From Clostridium tyrobutyricum DSM 2637 = ATCC 25755 = JCM 11008 (GTDB taxonomy: Bacteria > Bacillota > Clostridia > Clostridiales > Clostridiaceae), in assembly GCF_000359585.1 (NCBI RefSeq), contig NZ_APMH01000001.1, forward strand, positions 124,001 through 188,000: a DNA stretch of 64,000 bases, in the 5' to 3' direction. This document shows positions 27,741-36,620 of this stretch, one piece after another. The position numbers were made by a program, and so were the translations under genes. The stretch's first letter is position 1, and each line of letters begins with the position of its first letter. The notes beneath the pieces are model-generated. The model had not been told where the DNA came from and made no database searches. It saw only the letters and a list, made by a program, of their open reading frames with translations.

Positions 27741-29906
27741 AAATGCTCCAACCATTTCCTGAAGATTATCTGAAGTATACTCTAAATTATCCGTAACCTG
27801 CTTTAATCTTACTGTTTCATTGAGAATTTGTTCTAATAAAATCAAGGATTCCTCACTTCTGCTGGCACCACTTGAAGTTCTTCTATCTATTTCGTCTGCA
27901 GATTCATTTATATTTATTACCATATTGTCTACATCTTTATTTTCCTTATTGGTTATTTCAAGTATAGTCTCCATTTTTCGAGTTATGTCCTTTACATTAT
28001 CTACAATATATTTGAAAGAATCTATATTGTCCTTTACATTTCCAGTGGACTCCTGTACTTTGCTGTCAATTTCATTTATATCGTTAAAAGTATTATTTGT
28101 CTCCTTCTGTATATTTTCAACTAAATCTCCTATAGATTTAGTTGCCTCTTCTGTTTGTACTGCTAATTTTGATATCTCCTCTGCTACTACTCCAAATCCT
28201 TTTCCTGCTTCCCCAGCCCTTGCAGATTCTATTGTTGCATTTAATGCCAGAAGTTGAGTCTGTGCACTTATACTACTTATCGTCGTAACTGCTTTACTTA
28301 TAGAATCAGAATGCTTTTGAAGTATTTTTATTCTGTCCAAAGTTATCTTCATGGTTTTTTCCAGATCACCTATGGATTTAAGCACATTGTTAGAAGAATC
28401 ATTTGCCTTAAGCGCATGATTGCTTGTATTTACAGTTTTATCCGTAACCTCATTTATGAGAGTGCCCATTTCCTGTATTGATGCTGAAAGATTATTAAAA
28501 TGTTCTTTTGTTCCCTGAAATACACTATTCTGTTTTTTCGAAATATCTACCAAACCATCTACAGTTTTGGATACTTTTTTCATACTTTCCTTTATGTTAT
28601 TGGTTAAATTGGAGACTATATTAATAGAATTTTTTGATGCTTTAGAAGAAGTATCAACTCTTTTTATCATAGTCATTTGATTATTTATAAATTTATTAAA
28701 CCATCGTGACAACTCGCCTATTTCATCATAAGACATCTTATCTACTCTTTTAGTTAAATCACCTTCTCCTTCAGCCAATAAATGAAGTATATCAACTGTT
28801 CTGTTAAGTGGATTTGAAACTAGCTTTTTTGATATTTCATAACTTACGAAAGTTATTATAAGCCAGACTATGATTGAACTTATAATTCCATAATTCGGCT
28901 TTAAATAGTATGCTATATTACCACATACCATAGCCGCTGCTGATACAGCAGATATTACAAGTGGTATTCTAATATTTATACTTTTAAAATTATATATTTC
29001 CGATATATCTCCTTCACACATCATTCCCCAAACTTCATCACTACAGGGCGGTTTTATAAGAGTGCCTTTCCCACCTACCATAATATGCCTATAATCAGGA
29101 TATCCGGGCCAACAATCTAAGCTTTCACCATTTTTTATAGTATTAAGTACACCATTATGTAATTTCCCCGTTTTAGGATCAGTAAATCTAATTTCAAATT
29201 CAGTATGCTTTTTTATTCTAACTGTACCCCATTTTGAAGTTTTTATTCCGTCTTTGAGATTATCTCCCATAGTAAATGTATTGTCTTCAAATCTACTTCT
29301 CGATATAGCTGTTCCCTGAGGTATATCCCTATCTGTTTTTACCATAAATAAGTAGTTATCACCTGAATCCTTATATACATGAGTATCTTCGTCTTGAATC
29401 ACATTGCTCATATCATCATTTAATACACGACCTAACAGTATTCTCCTGCTACCTGTACAATTTATATATGGTATAGAAAACATCAGCGTAACTTCGTCTG
29501 AAAATTTCTTTTTTGATAGATCTATGTCCAAAGTATATTTATCCACATAAGGACCATACATGAACCTTTCTTCCTGCATTCCCTTTTTATAATTTGGAAA
29601 ACTGCTCATATCAATACCTTTGTGTTTATTATATGTAGATTGAAATATTATACCTTTATCATCCAATATGATAAACTCGCAAAAATCTTTATATTGTTTA
29701 AGTCTTTCATTCATTTCTCCAAGTACTTTAGTGGTGTCTTCATCAAAGTTTTTTATAATATGACTGACATTCTCCATCTGTACCCATTTATCTCTAAACC
29801 AATTTTCGAGAGCCTTTTTTCTTCCTCTTGATATTCCTTCAAATACTTGTTCAGATTGTTTCTTAATTTTTCTATTTAATATATACATGAACTTTGATTT
29901 TATCAT
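27729..29906 (-). CDS. Methyl-accepting chemotaxis protein with N-terminal, apparently cytoplasmic sensor
   Basis: The 725-residue receptor starts with about 310 hydrophilic residues and no N-terminal membrane helix. Two adjacent helices follow (about 312-334 and 340-357, with [10 protein letters not shown] at the start of a HAMP domain), then the MCP signalling domain with [18 protein letters not shown]. Because both helices come after the sensor and form a hairpin, the sensor should lie on the cytoplasmic side, unlike the usual periplasmic Cache receptors. The sensor contains several Cys (residues about 75, 150, 265, 288, 297). Ligand unknown. A strong terminator overlaps its stop codon. 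Confidence 0.88.
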   Translation of the reverse strand: MIKSKFMYILNRKIKKQSEQVFEGISRGRKKALENWFRDKWVQMENVSHIIKNFDEDTTKVLGEMNERLKQYKDFCEFIILDDKGIIFQSTYNKHKGIDMSSFPNYKKGMQEERFMYGPYVDKYTLDIDLSKKKFSDEVTLMFSIPYINCTGSRRILLGRVLNDDMSNVIQDEDTHVYKDSGDNYLFMVKTDRDIPQGTAISRSRFEDNTFTMGDNLKDGIKTSKWGTVRIKKHTEFEIRFTDPKTGKLHNGVLNTIKNGESLDCWPGYPDYRHIMVGGKGTLIKPPCSDEVWGMMCEGDISEIYNFKSINIRIPLVISAVSAAAMVCGNIAYYLKPNYGIISSIIVWLIITFVSYEISKKLVSNPLNRTVDILHLLAEGEGDLTKRVDKMSYDEIGELSRWFNKFINNQMTMIKRVDTSSKASKNSINIVSNLTNNIKESMKKVSKTVDGLVDISKKQNSVFQGTKEHFNNLSASIQEMGTLINEVTDKTVNTSNHALKANDSSNNVLKSIGDLEKTMKITLDRIKILQKHSDSISKAVTTISSISAQTQLLALNATIESARAGEAGKGFGVVAEEISKLAVQTEEATKSIGDLVENIQKETNNTFNDINEIDSKVQESTGNVKDNIDSFKYIVDNVKDITRKMETILEITNKENKDVDNMVININESADEIDRRTSSGASRSEESLILLEQILNETVRLKQVTDNLEYTSDNLQEMVGAFKVV

Positions 29907-30105
29907 TAGTTATCCCCCTAAAATGAATAAAACTACTTCAATATTATTTTTATTCTCCAAATTTATTTAAATTCCTGCAAATTTATTAAAAAAAATGTAA
30001 TTTATTTAAATTTTGATTTACATTTATAATGTATTGTTTACAACTTCTTAATCTATTTGTGATATACTATTATAAAAAATATTACATACTTAAAGGAGAT
30101 TAAAA

Positions 30106-30363
30106 ATGAAACACAGAACGAAATTTATTATTGTTGGACTGTTTTCAGCTGGAGTTTTAGCTCACACTATTGGTAATGTAATTAGGAAGAAAAACAAATC
30201 AAAAAATATGATTGTCCTACCCCATAAAAATTTAATTATTGATGATGAATTAAAATATCTTGTTTCAGAAGGTAAAAAAAATCAGGCTGTTAAAAGAGTA
30301 AAAAATTATTTAGGCCTTAGCTTAAAAGAAGCAAAAAAATATATTGACAATTTAGATGTTTAA
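30106..30363 (+). CDS. Membrane-anchored small protein with ribosomal L7/L12 C-terminal-like domain
   Basis: The 85-residue protein has a hydrophobic N-terminal helix (residues about 8-24, IIVGLFSAGVLAHTIG), a basic stretch and a C-terminal block (GKKNQAVKRVKNYLGLSLKEAKKYID) that matches the helix-turn-helix pattern of the L7/L12 C-terminal domain (xAVKxVKxxxGLxLKEAKxxV). Such orphan domains occur in many Firmicutes and Actinobacteria; their role is unknown. AAAGGAG precedes the ATG. Monocistronic, ending at a hairpin terminator. Confidence 0.75.
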   Translation: MKHRTKFIIVGLFSAGVLAHTIGNVIRKKNKSKNMIVLPHKNLIIDDELKYLVSEGKKNQAVKRVKNYLGLSLKEAKKYIDNLDV

Positions 30364-30376
30364 AACTATATAACAC

Positions 30377-30412
30377 AAATCAGCTAAATATTTTAATTAT
30401 TTAGCTGATTTT
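30377..30412 (+). terminator. Rho-independent terminator
   Basis: AAATCAGCTAAATA (30377-30390) pairs with TATTTAGCTGATTT (30399-30412), followed by a T-rich tract on the plus strand. It follows the L7/L12-like gene. Confidence 0.88.
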
Positions 30413-30473
30413 TAATATAATTAAATTTAAGCTGATTCTCTAAATAACTCAGGCTGTTAATAAACCTATTTTG

Positions 30474-31052
30474 TCAATAGTCTTCTAAATTTATAATTTC
30501 AGCCATTTTTTCATGACCATATCTATTTAAATGTAACCCGTCAATATAGTATTTCTCATCTATATTACCATCATCCATGTAGAAAAGCGGATAAAAATTT
30601 ATTACATTAATATTATAGTTCTCAGAAAAAGTCCTTATCCATTGGTTTAATTTTATGATATCACTATTTATATTATCAAATCTTCCTATAAATCCCCACT
30701 TTTTTTGGACAATATTTTCACAGATAGGTATAGATAGTGCAAATACAGGTATTATATTATTTTGCATAATCTGAAATGCCATGGCGGCCAAATTGGCTTC
30801 AATCTGATGTATATTCACATTCCAAATCAGGTCATTTGTCCCACCCATTATTATTGCATGTGTTGGGTTATTCAAAATAACATCATAATATATTCTAGAT
30901 AGCATTCCTCCGGTTGTATCCCCTGATACACCCTTGTTTATTACTTCCACATTCAATTTAATTTCCATAAGTTTAGTCCATACCTGGCTTCTATTTACTC
31001 CATATCCATAGGTAATACTGTCTCCTATACATATTAATTTCATAGGCATCAT
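30474..31052 (-). CDS. SGNH/GDSL hydrolase
   Basis: The catalytic blocks of SGNH hydrolases are all present: block I GDSITYGYG (Ser at about residue 12), block III GGTND (Asn) and block V DGLHLNRYGHE (Asp and His). The 192-residue protein has no signal peptide and is probably a cytoplasmic esterase, lipase or thioesterase of the TesA type. Substrate unknown. The start is ambiguous among ATG codons at 31052, 31049 and 31043; GGGG at the left favours the first two. It stands alone, downstream of the aco operon terminator. Confidence 0.85.
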   Translation of the reverse strand: MMPMKLICIGDSITYGYGVNRSQVWTKLMEIKLNVEVINKGVSGDTTGGMLSRIYYDVILNNPTHAIIMGGTNDLIWNVNIHQIEANLAAMAFQIMQNNIIPVFALSIPICENIVQKKWGFIGRFDNINSDIIKLNQWIRTFSENYNINVINFYPLFYMDDGNIDEKYYIDGLHLNRYGHEKMAEIINLEDY

Positions 31053-31076
31053 CCCATCCCCTATTAATTTTAAATT

Positions 31077-31111
31077 AAAAATGACCTGCTTATTATAAAC
31101 AAGTCATTTTT
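31077..31111 (-). terminator. Terminator of the aco operon
   Basis: An imperfect hairpin pairs AAAAATGACCTGCTTA with TAAACAAGTCATTTTT about the position 31077-31111, with U-rich flanks on the minus strand. It follows the acoL stop at 31132. Confidence 0.7.
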
Positions 31112-31131
31112 AAGCCATAAACTCTATACAA

Positions 31132-32904
31132 TTAACTATGAACTTTTTGCTCTGTATTACCAACTGGGTTATTTACCATATTAAGTGCTCTATTGTCAAC
31201 AGCCAGAGCAGCTTCTTTAATTGCCTCTCCCACTGTTGGATGAGCATGTATAGTAGTAACTATCTCATCTACAGTAGCCTCAAGCCTCAATGCCAGAGCA
31301 GCTTCAGTTATAAGGTCCGTAGCTCTGGGTCCAAATATATGAATCCCTAAAACTTCATCATATTCCCTGCTTGCTATTATCTTGACAACTCCATCGGTTT
31401 CATTCATTATCATTGATTTTCCATTTGCCGATAATGGAAATTTTCCTACTTTATAATCTATACCCTTCTCTTTTGCCTGCTCTTCAGTAATGCCTACAGC
31501 TGCTATTTCAGGCTTTGTATATACACAAGCCGGCACAGTCTTATAATCCATTTTGCTATTCTGTCCCATTATATTTTCTGCTGCCACAACCCCCTGTTCT
31601 GATGCTACATGTGCAAGCATGTTTTTTCCTGTACAATCTCCTATTGCATATACATTTCCTAAATTTGTTTTCATACTATTGTCTACAGAAATTTTTCCCC
31701 TTTCTGTTTTAATTCCTATACCTTCTGCATTCAATCCTTCTATATTTGCATACCTTCCTATGGCAACTAATACTTTTTCAGCTTCTACACTTAAGTTTTC
31801 ACTACCTTTTACAAAATTGACCTTTAGTCCATTTTTACTGTTTTCTATCTTGGCCACCTTGCAGCCACTATTTATAGTTATACCTTCTTTAGCTAATTTT
31901 GACCTGACAAGCTCTGAAATCTCCCTATCTATTGGCGGCAAAATATATGGAAGCATTTCTACGATAGTTACCTTGCAGCCCAGTGAATTAAATATATTTG
32001 CAAATTCTATTCCTATTACTCCTCCTCCTATGATTGCCAGACTATCAGGTATTGAATTAAGGCTCAATGCTCCTGTACTGTCAATTACTCCATCCAGATC
32101 TGTTCCTGGAATTGGAGGTATAAATGGCAGAGAACCTGTTGCAATTATTGCATTATCAAAACCGATTGCTTGGGTTTGCCCATTTTCAGCTGTTACTGAC
32201 AGCGAATTTCTGGATTGTAATTTTGCAGATCCTTTTACTACTTTTACTTTATTGAAAGCAAGGAGTCCTCCAACACCTGATACAAGTTTCTTGACTACTT
32301 TACCCTTTCTTTTTTGAAGGTTTTGCCAGTTTACTGTTACTTGCCCATTTATATCAATTCCCAAATCACTGCTGTTTTTTACTTCAGTAAACACCTCAGC
32401 TGAATGCAATAAAACTTTAGTAGGAATACATCCTACATTTAAACATGTACCTCCAAGTGGACCTTTTTCCACTACAGTTACTTCAGCTCCAAGTTGTGCT
32501 GCACGAATAGCTGCTATATAACCACCTGGTCCTCCTCCAATAACTACCACTTTCTTATGATCCTTTGAAGGTGATGTTTTGAACTCAACTTTCTTATCTG
32601 AAACTGGAACTTCAGATTTCACTTCTCCAACACCTGCCTGTTCCAATAAACCTGAAATGTCCTCATCTATACCTGCAACTATTGCTACTGGTTCAAGACA
32701 TTTAACCGTATCTCCTTCTTGTGCAAATACCTTTCTGAGAACTCCACCTTCTTTTGCTTCAACTTCATTTGTCAATTTATCTGTTGTCACATCAAAGAGA
32801 ACCTCTCCTTTTTTTATTTCTTCTCCTTCACTTTTATGCCAGGTTTCTATTTCACCTTCTTCCATAGTTAATCCAAGTTTCGGCATAACTACCAACCAAC
32901 TCAT
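31132..32904 (-). CDS. acoL: Acetoin dehydrogenase complex E3, dihydrolipoamide dehydrogenase with N-terminal lipoyl domain
   Basis: Residues 1-80 are a biotinyl/lipoyl domain with the lipoylated Lys in VTTDKLTNEVEA. The flavoprotein part starts near residue 115 with GGGPGGYIAAIRAAQLG and has the redox disulfide GGTCLNVGCIPTK, a second dinucleotide motif (IGGGVIGIEFANIF) and the C-terminal HAHPT catalytic His. It reoxidises dihydrolipoamide with NAD+. The ATG at 32904 has GGAGGG 6 nt upstream; the longer frame to 32910 begins inside that site. A lipoyl domain on E3 is typical of clostridial Aco complexes. Last gene of acoABCL. Confidence 0.94.
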   Translation of the reverse strand: MSWLVVMPKLGLTMEEGEIETWHKSEGEEIKKGEVLFDVTTDKLTNEVEAKEGGVLRKVFAQEGDTVKCLEPVAIVAGIDEDISGLLEQAGVGEVKSEVPVSDKKVEFKTSPSKDHKKVVVIGGGPGGYIAAIRAAQLGAEVTVVEKGPLGGTCLNVGCIPTKVLLHSAEVFTEVKNSSDLGIDINGQVTVNWQNLQKRKGKVVKKLVSGVGGLLAFNKVKVVKGSAKLQSRNSLSVTAENGQTQAIGFDNAIIATGSLPFIPPIPGTDLDGVIDSTGALSLNSIPDSLAIIGGGVIGIEFANIFNSLGCKVTIVEMLPYILPPIDREISELVRSKLAKEGITINSGCKVAKIENSKNGLKVNFVKGSENLSVEAEKVLVAIGRYANIEGLNAEGIGIKTERGKISVDNSMKTNLGNVYAIGDCTGKNMLAHVASEQGVVAAENIMGQNSKMDYKTVPACVYTKPEIAAVGITEEQAKEKGIDYKVGKFPLSANGKSMIMNETDGVVKIIASREYDEVLGIHIFGPRATDLITEAALALRLEATVDEIVTTIHAHPTVGEAIKEAALAVDNRALNMVNNPVGNTEQKVHS

Positions 32905-32947
32905 AAACAACCCTCCTAAATCCTATTTCATAAATTTTTAATAGTAA

Positions 32948-34300
32948 TTACAGTAATAATAACTCAGGTTTTTCTATATATTCTTTAATTTTTGCCAGGA
33001 ATTGTGCTGCATAAGCACCGTCTATAGCTCTATGATCCGCTGTAAGGGATAGATTCATAAGAGGTTTTATAATTACTTTCCCATCTTCTACCACAGGAGT
33101 CTCACATATCCTGTTAACTCCAAGTATAGCTACTTCCGGCTGATTTATAATAGGAGAGAAGGTATCTATACCATACATTCCAAGGTTTGTTATAGTAAAC
33201 GTAGCACCTCCCATATCATCTGGACCAAGCTTGTTTTCTTTGGCTTTTTTTGCAAGTTCCTTGAACTCTACTGAAAGTTCTTTCAACCCTTTTTTATCCG
33301 AATCTTTTACAACTGGTACTATAAGGCCTTCATCCAGTGCAACTGCAACACCCATATTTACATAGTTCTTTAATATAAATGAATCTCCTGAAATAGAACA
33401 ATTTACAAGTGGAAACTGTTTCAAAACCACAGATACTATCTTTATAAGCAAATCGGTATAAGTTACTTTGCATATATCTTTAATGTGATTTTTAAATCTC
33501 TTTAATTCTGAAGTATCAACACTCATATTATAGGTTACAGTAGGTGAAGTACGTACACTTTCACTCATTCTCTTGGCAATAACTTTTCTCATAGGTGACA
33601 TCTTTATTATTTTTTCACCATTTATTGGCTCACCTACTTGACTTGTATCAATTTCTGATAATTTTTGAATCTGTACTTCATCTGCCTTTGCAAATTTCAA
33701 TACATCTTCCTTCATGATTCTTCCATCTTTATTTATCTTGTTCAAGTCAACATTAAGTTTTTCTGCCAATTTTCTTGCTACCGGTGAAACTTTAATCCTA
33801 TTGCTTTCGATATATTGCTCTACATCATTCTTTACTATCCTGCCCATGGGGCCTGTACCTGTTATAAGTTCAAAATCCACATTGTTCTGAAGGGCAATTT
33901 TTTTTGCTATTGGTGATATTTTTATCCTTCCCTCTCTTTTAACAGGTACGCTCTCAGCTTCGTGCATCTCATTTTTATCCGATACCGGTGATACAGTCTC
34001 TTTTGGTTGTATTTCATCACCATCTATATTCACTTCCTGGAGAAGTCCTGAAATATCCTCATTCTTACCGGCAATTATAGCTACAGGATCAAGACACTTA
34101 ACCGTATCTCCCTCCTGTGCAAATATTTTTCGGAGTACTCCACTTTCCTTTGCTTCAACTTCATTAGTTAACTTGTCTGTTGTAACGTCAAAGAGAATCT
34201 CTCCTTTTTTTACTTCCTCTCCTTCACCTTTATGCCAAGTTTCTATTTCACCTTCTTCCATAGTTAATCCAAGTTTCGGCATTACTATTAAGGAACTCAT
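32948..34300 (-). CDS. acoC: Acetoin dehydrogenase complex E2, dihydrolipoyllysine acetyltransferase
   Basis: An N-terminal lipoyl domain (Lys in TTDKLTNEVEA near residue 45) is followed by two peripheral-subunit-binding segments: KISPIAKKIALQNNVD with GPMGRIVKNDV, and KVSPVARKLAEKLNVD with DGRIMKEDV. The acetyltransferase domain (about 215-450) ends in the catalytic HRAIDG motif. It transfers the acetyl group from acetoin cleavage to CoA. The ATG at 34300 follows GGGAGGTG; the longer frame starts inside that site. The lipoyl domain is nearly identical in sequence to that of AcoL, suggesting gene conversion or recent duplication. Confidence 0.94.
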   Translation of the reverse strand: MSSLIVMPKLGLTMEEGEIETWHKGEGEEVKKGEILFDVTTDKLTNEVEAKESGVLRKIFAQEGDTVKCLDPVAIIAGKNEDISGLLQEVNIDGDEIQPKETVSPVSDKNEMHEAESVPVKREGRIKISPIAKKIALQNNVDFELITGTGPMGRIVKNDVEQYIESNRIKVSPVARKLAEKLNVDLNKINKDGRIMKEDVLKFAKADEVQIQKLSEIDTSQVGEPINGEKIIKMSPMRKVIAKRMSESVRTSPTVTYNMSVDTSELKRFKNHIKDICKVTYTDLLIKIVSVVLKQFPLVNCSISGDSFILKNYVNMGVAVALDEGLIVPVVKDSDKKGLKELSVEFKELAKKAKENKLGPDDMGGATFTITNLGMYGIDTFSPIINQPEVAILGVNRICETPVVEDGKVIIKPLMNLSLTADHRAIDGAYAAQFLAKIKEYIEKPELLLL

Positions 34301-34315
34301 AAATACACCTCCCAA

Positions 34316-34414
34316 TCATTTTATAAAGAACAAATATCAAAGTTCAAAGTTCAAATATCAAAATAGTGATTTACTGAATTACATGATATCTGTTCTTTAT
34401 TCTTTAAACTCTGT
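34316..34414. repeat. acoB-acoC spacer with short repeats
   Basis: This 99-bp spacer is longer than the others in the operon. It contains CAAAGTTCAAAGTTCAAATATCAAA-type repetition: a 7-nt AAAGTTC unit twice in tandem, flanked by two ATATCAAA copies. No open frame or clear hairpin was found. Function unknown. Confidence 0.4.
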
Positions 34415-35386
34415 CTAAAATAGTCCTTTAACAGCAGTAATTATCTTATTTGAATTAGGTATTACGTAGCTCTCGAGTTTCGGTGCAAATGGTATTGGTA
34501 AATTATAAGTCCCTATTCTAGCTACAGGAGCATCTAAATAGTCAAATACTTCTTCACTTATAACTGCTGAAATCTCTCCACCGAATCCGCCTCTTTTAGT
34601 TTCTTCAGTAACAACTACTGCCCTGTTTGTTTTCTTTATGGAATTGAATACAGTTTCCTTATCAAATGGATACAGAGTTCTTGGATCTATTACTTCAGCT
34701 TCAATTCCTTCTTTGGAAAGTCTATTTGCTGCTGAAAGTGCCTCATGAACCATTCTCCCTGTTGCAATTATTGTAACGTCTTTTCCTTCTCTTTTAACGT
34801 CTGCAACTCCAAATGGTATTGGCTTACCGTTCTCCTCAACTTCTCCTTTTTTAGCATATAGAACTTTATGCTCGATAAATATAACCGGATTATCATCATC
34901 TATAGCTGTAAGCATTAGGCCATATGCATCTTTTGCAGTAGATGGATATGCAACTTTAAGGCCTGGTACATGAGTAACCCATGCTTCCAGTGACTGTGAA
35001 TGTTGTGCTGCTGCTTGAGTTCCTGCACCACATGGAACCCTGACTACCATGGGGAGTTTTATTTTTCCACCGAACATATATCTCATTTTTGCCGCTTGAT
35101 TTGCAAGCATATCCATTCCAACAGTTAGAAAATCTATGAACATCAGTTCAGCAATTGGTCTCAGTCCTGTTGCGGATGCTCCAATTGCACATCCTATAAT
35201 AGCTCCTTCTGAAATAGGGGTATCTCTAACTCTCATTTCTCCAAATTCTTCATGCATTCCCTGACTTACTCCAAAACAACCTCCAAAAGGTCCTACATCT
35301 TCACCAAACAGTAGTACATTCTTATCTTCTCTCATTCTAGTAGACATGGCATCTCTTATGGCCTGTGAATAGGTTATTTTTTTCAT
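34415..35386 (-). CDS. acoB: Acetoin dehydrogenase E1 component, beta subunit
   Basis: The 323-residue protein matches the transketolase-like beta subunit of 2-oxo acid/acetoin dehydrogenases: FGEDVGPFGG near residue 28, EGAIIGCAIGA with the conserved catalytic Glu, ELMFIDF, and the C-terminal domain with VIDPRTLYPFD and ETKRGGFGGE. Together with AcoA it binds thiamine diphosphate and cleaves acetoin to acetaldehyde and an acetyl-lipoyl group. ATG at 35386 lies 1 nt after the acoA stop, with a GGGGG ribosome site 9 nt upstream; the TTG at 35395 would overlap that site. Confidence 0.94.
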   Translation of the reverse strand: MKKITYSQAIRDAMSTRMREDKNVLLFGEDVGPFGGCFGVSQGMHEEFGEMRVRDTPISEGAIIGCAIGASATGLRPIAELMFIDFLTVGMDMLANQAAKMRYMFGGKIKLPMVVRVPCGAGTQAAAQHSQSLEAWVTHVPGLKVAYPSTAKDAYGLMLTAIDDDNPVIFIEHKVLYAKKGEVEENGKPIPFGVADVKREGKDVTIIATGRMVHEALSAANRLSKEGIEAEVIDPRTLYPFDKETVFNSIKKTNRAVVVTEETKRGGFGGEISAVISEEVFDYLDAPVARIGTYNLPIPFAPKLESYVIPNSNKIITAVKGLF

Positions 35387-35387
35387 G

Positions 35388-36383
35388 TTAATCAACCCCC
35401 TCTTTCATATCAGTATATACGTCTTCAAATACTGAATTTAATTCTGGTTCAGGACTTTTATCTGCAAATTCCACTGCTTCTTTAATCTGATCATCAACTG
35501 ACTTCTGAACTTTTTTCAACTCGTCTTCACTGGCAATATTATTTTCAACAAGGTATTTTTCAAATCTTGGAATAGGATCTTTTTTAAGCCACTCTTCCTG
35601 TTCTTCCTTTGGTTTATAATTTGCTGCATCACCTTCGAAATGTCCCCTCTGACGATAAGTTTTGCACTCTATAAGAGTTGGTCCTTCTCCATTTCTTGCT
35701 CTTTCCACAGCTGTTTTGGAAGCTTCATAGACTGCAACAGGATCATTGCCATCTACTGTTACTCCAGGTATGCCATAAGCTTTCGCCCTATCAGCTACAT
35801 TTTTAATATTCTGATGTCTCTTTTGACTTACTGAAATTCCATATCCGTTATTTTCACATACGTAGACAACAGGCAGTTTCCATACACTTGCCATATTTAA
35901 AGATTCATGAAATGTACCCTGATTTGTAGAAGCATCACCAAAGAAACATACTGCAACCTGGTCAGTTCCCCTGTACTGTGCACTCATACCTGCTCCTACT
36001 ACTATATCGTGACCTGCTCCTACTATACCATTTGCACCCAATATTCCTTTAGTTGCATCGGCAATATGCATTGATCCACCTTTTCCTTTACAGTAACCTG
36101 TAGATTTTCCGAAAAGCTCAGCCATCATATATTTCAAATCCCCACCTTTGGCAATTATATGACCATGTCCTCTATGGGTACTTGTAATATAATCAGAATC
36201 CTTAAGATTTTCACATACACCTGAAGCTATAGCTTCCTCTCCTATATATAGATGAACAAAACCTGGAATTTTTCCTTCCGCAAAAGAATTCATTGCCACA
36301 GTTTCAAAAGCCCTTATTTTTAGCATTTTATCATAGATATCCATAAGTTTGCTGGAATCTATCCTCTCTTTTACATTTTCCAA
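35388..36383 (-). CDS. acoA: Acetoin dehydrogenase E1 component, alpha subunit (thiamine diphosphate-dependent)
   Basis: The protein shows the thiamine-diphosphate fold of E1 alpha subunits, with FGDASTNQGTFHESLNMA (the GD...N metal-diphosphate motif) near residues 150-167 and ENNGYGIS just after. The HRGHGH and KGKGGSMH segments line the cofactor site. Acetoin rather than pyruvate is inferred from the AcoR/AcoL context. The best start is TTG at 36383, 5 nt after GGGAGGG; an in-frame TTG at 36398 overlaps that site. First gene of acoABCL, under a sigma-54 promoter. Confidence 0.93.
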   Translation of the reverse strand: MENVKERIDSSKLMDIYDKMLKIRAFETVAMNSFAEGKIPGFVHLYIGEEAIASGVCENLKDSDYITSTHRGHGHIIAKGGDLKYMMAELFGKSTGYCKGKGGSMHIADATKGILGANGIVGAGHDIVVGAGMSAQYRGTDQVAVCFFGDASTNQGTFHESLNMASVWKLPVVYVCENNGYGISVSQKRHQNIKNVADRAKAYGIPGVTVDGNDPVAVYEASKTAVERARNGEGPTLIECKTYRQRGHFEGDAANYKPKEEQEEWLKKDPIPRFEKYLVENNIASEDELKKVQKSVDDQIKEAVEFADKSPEPELNSVFEDVYTDMKEGVD

Positions 36384-36467
36384 AACAATCCCTCCCAAAT
36401 CAATAATATTTATTGAATAAACGATTTCAAAGTTGTTGATTAATTTTATCTTGCACTTATTTACTTC

Positions 36468-36483
36468 AGCAAATCCTATGCCA
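36468..36483 (-). promoter_or_regulatory. Sigma-54 (-24/-12) promoter of acoABCL
   Basis: On the minus strand TGGCATAGGATTTGCT matches the consensus TGGCAyrNNNNTTGCw exactly in bases and spacing. It lies about 85 bp upstream of the acoA start. The divergently unrelated but adjacent acoR encodes the sigma-54 activator, so this is the expected AcoR-dependent promoter. Confidence 0.88.
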
Positions 36484-36556
36484 AACTCAAAGGCCTTGTA
36501 AACTCCTAATATATATTTTTACAATATACGGTATGTAATCGTTTTGGGAAAAATTT

Positions 36557-36598
36557 ATGCCATAGTGGGAAATTTAAACTTTTTTCCCATTATGGCAT
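36557..36598. promoter_or_regulatory. Inverted repeat, probable AcoR enhancer site
   Basis: ATGCCATAGTGGGAAA (36557-36572) is inverted at 36583-36598 with one mismatch and a 10-nt spacer. It lies 74-130 bp upstream of the -24 element, the usual place for an activator site of a sigma-54 promoter. It also follows the acoR stop and could act as a weak terminator, but the outer stem is not followed by a strong U-run. Confidence 0.65.
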
Positions 36599-36620
36599 TT
36601 AAACAGCATACCTACTTAAA

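Noticed and set aside
27614-27751. N-terminal extension of the metallo-beta-lactamase-fold gene
   Set aside because: The extension runs through the 14-bp terminator stem of the neighbouring chemoreceptor and has no ribosome site; the ATG at 27613 has one.
36557-36598. Inverted repeat after acoR as simply a terminator
   Set aside because: The stem's outer flank lacks a good U-run and the position relative to the -24/-12 promoter fits an activator site better; a dual role is possible.
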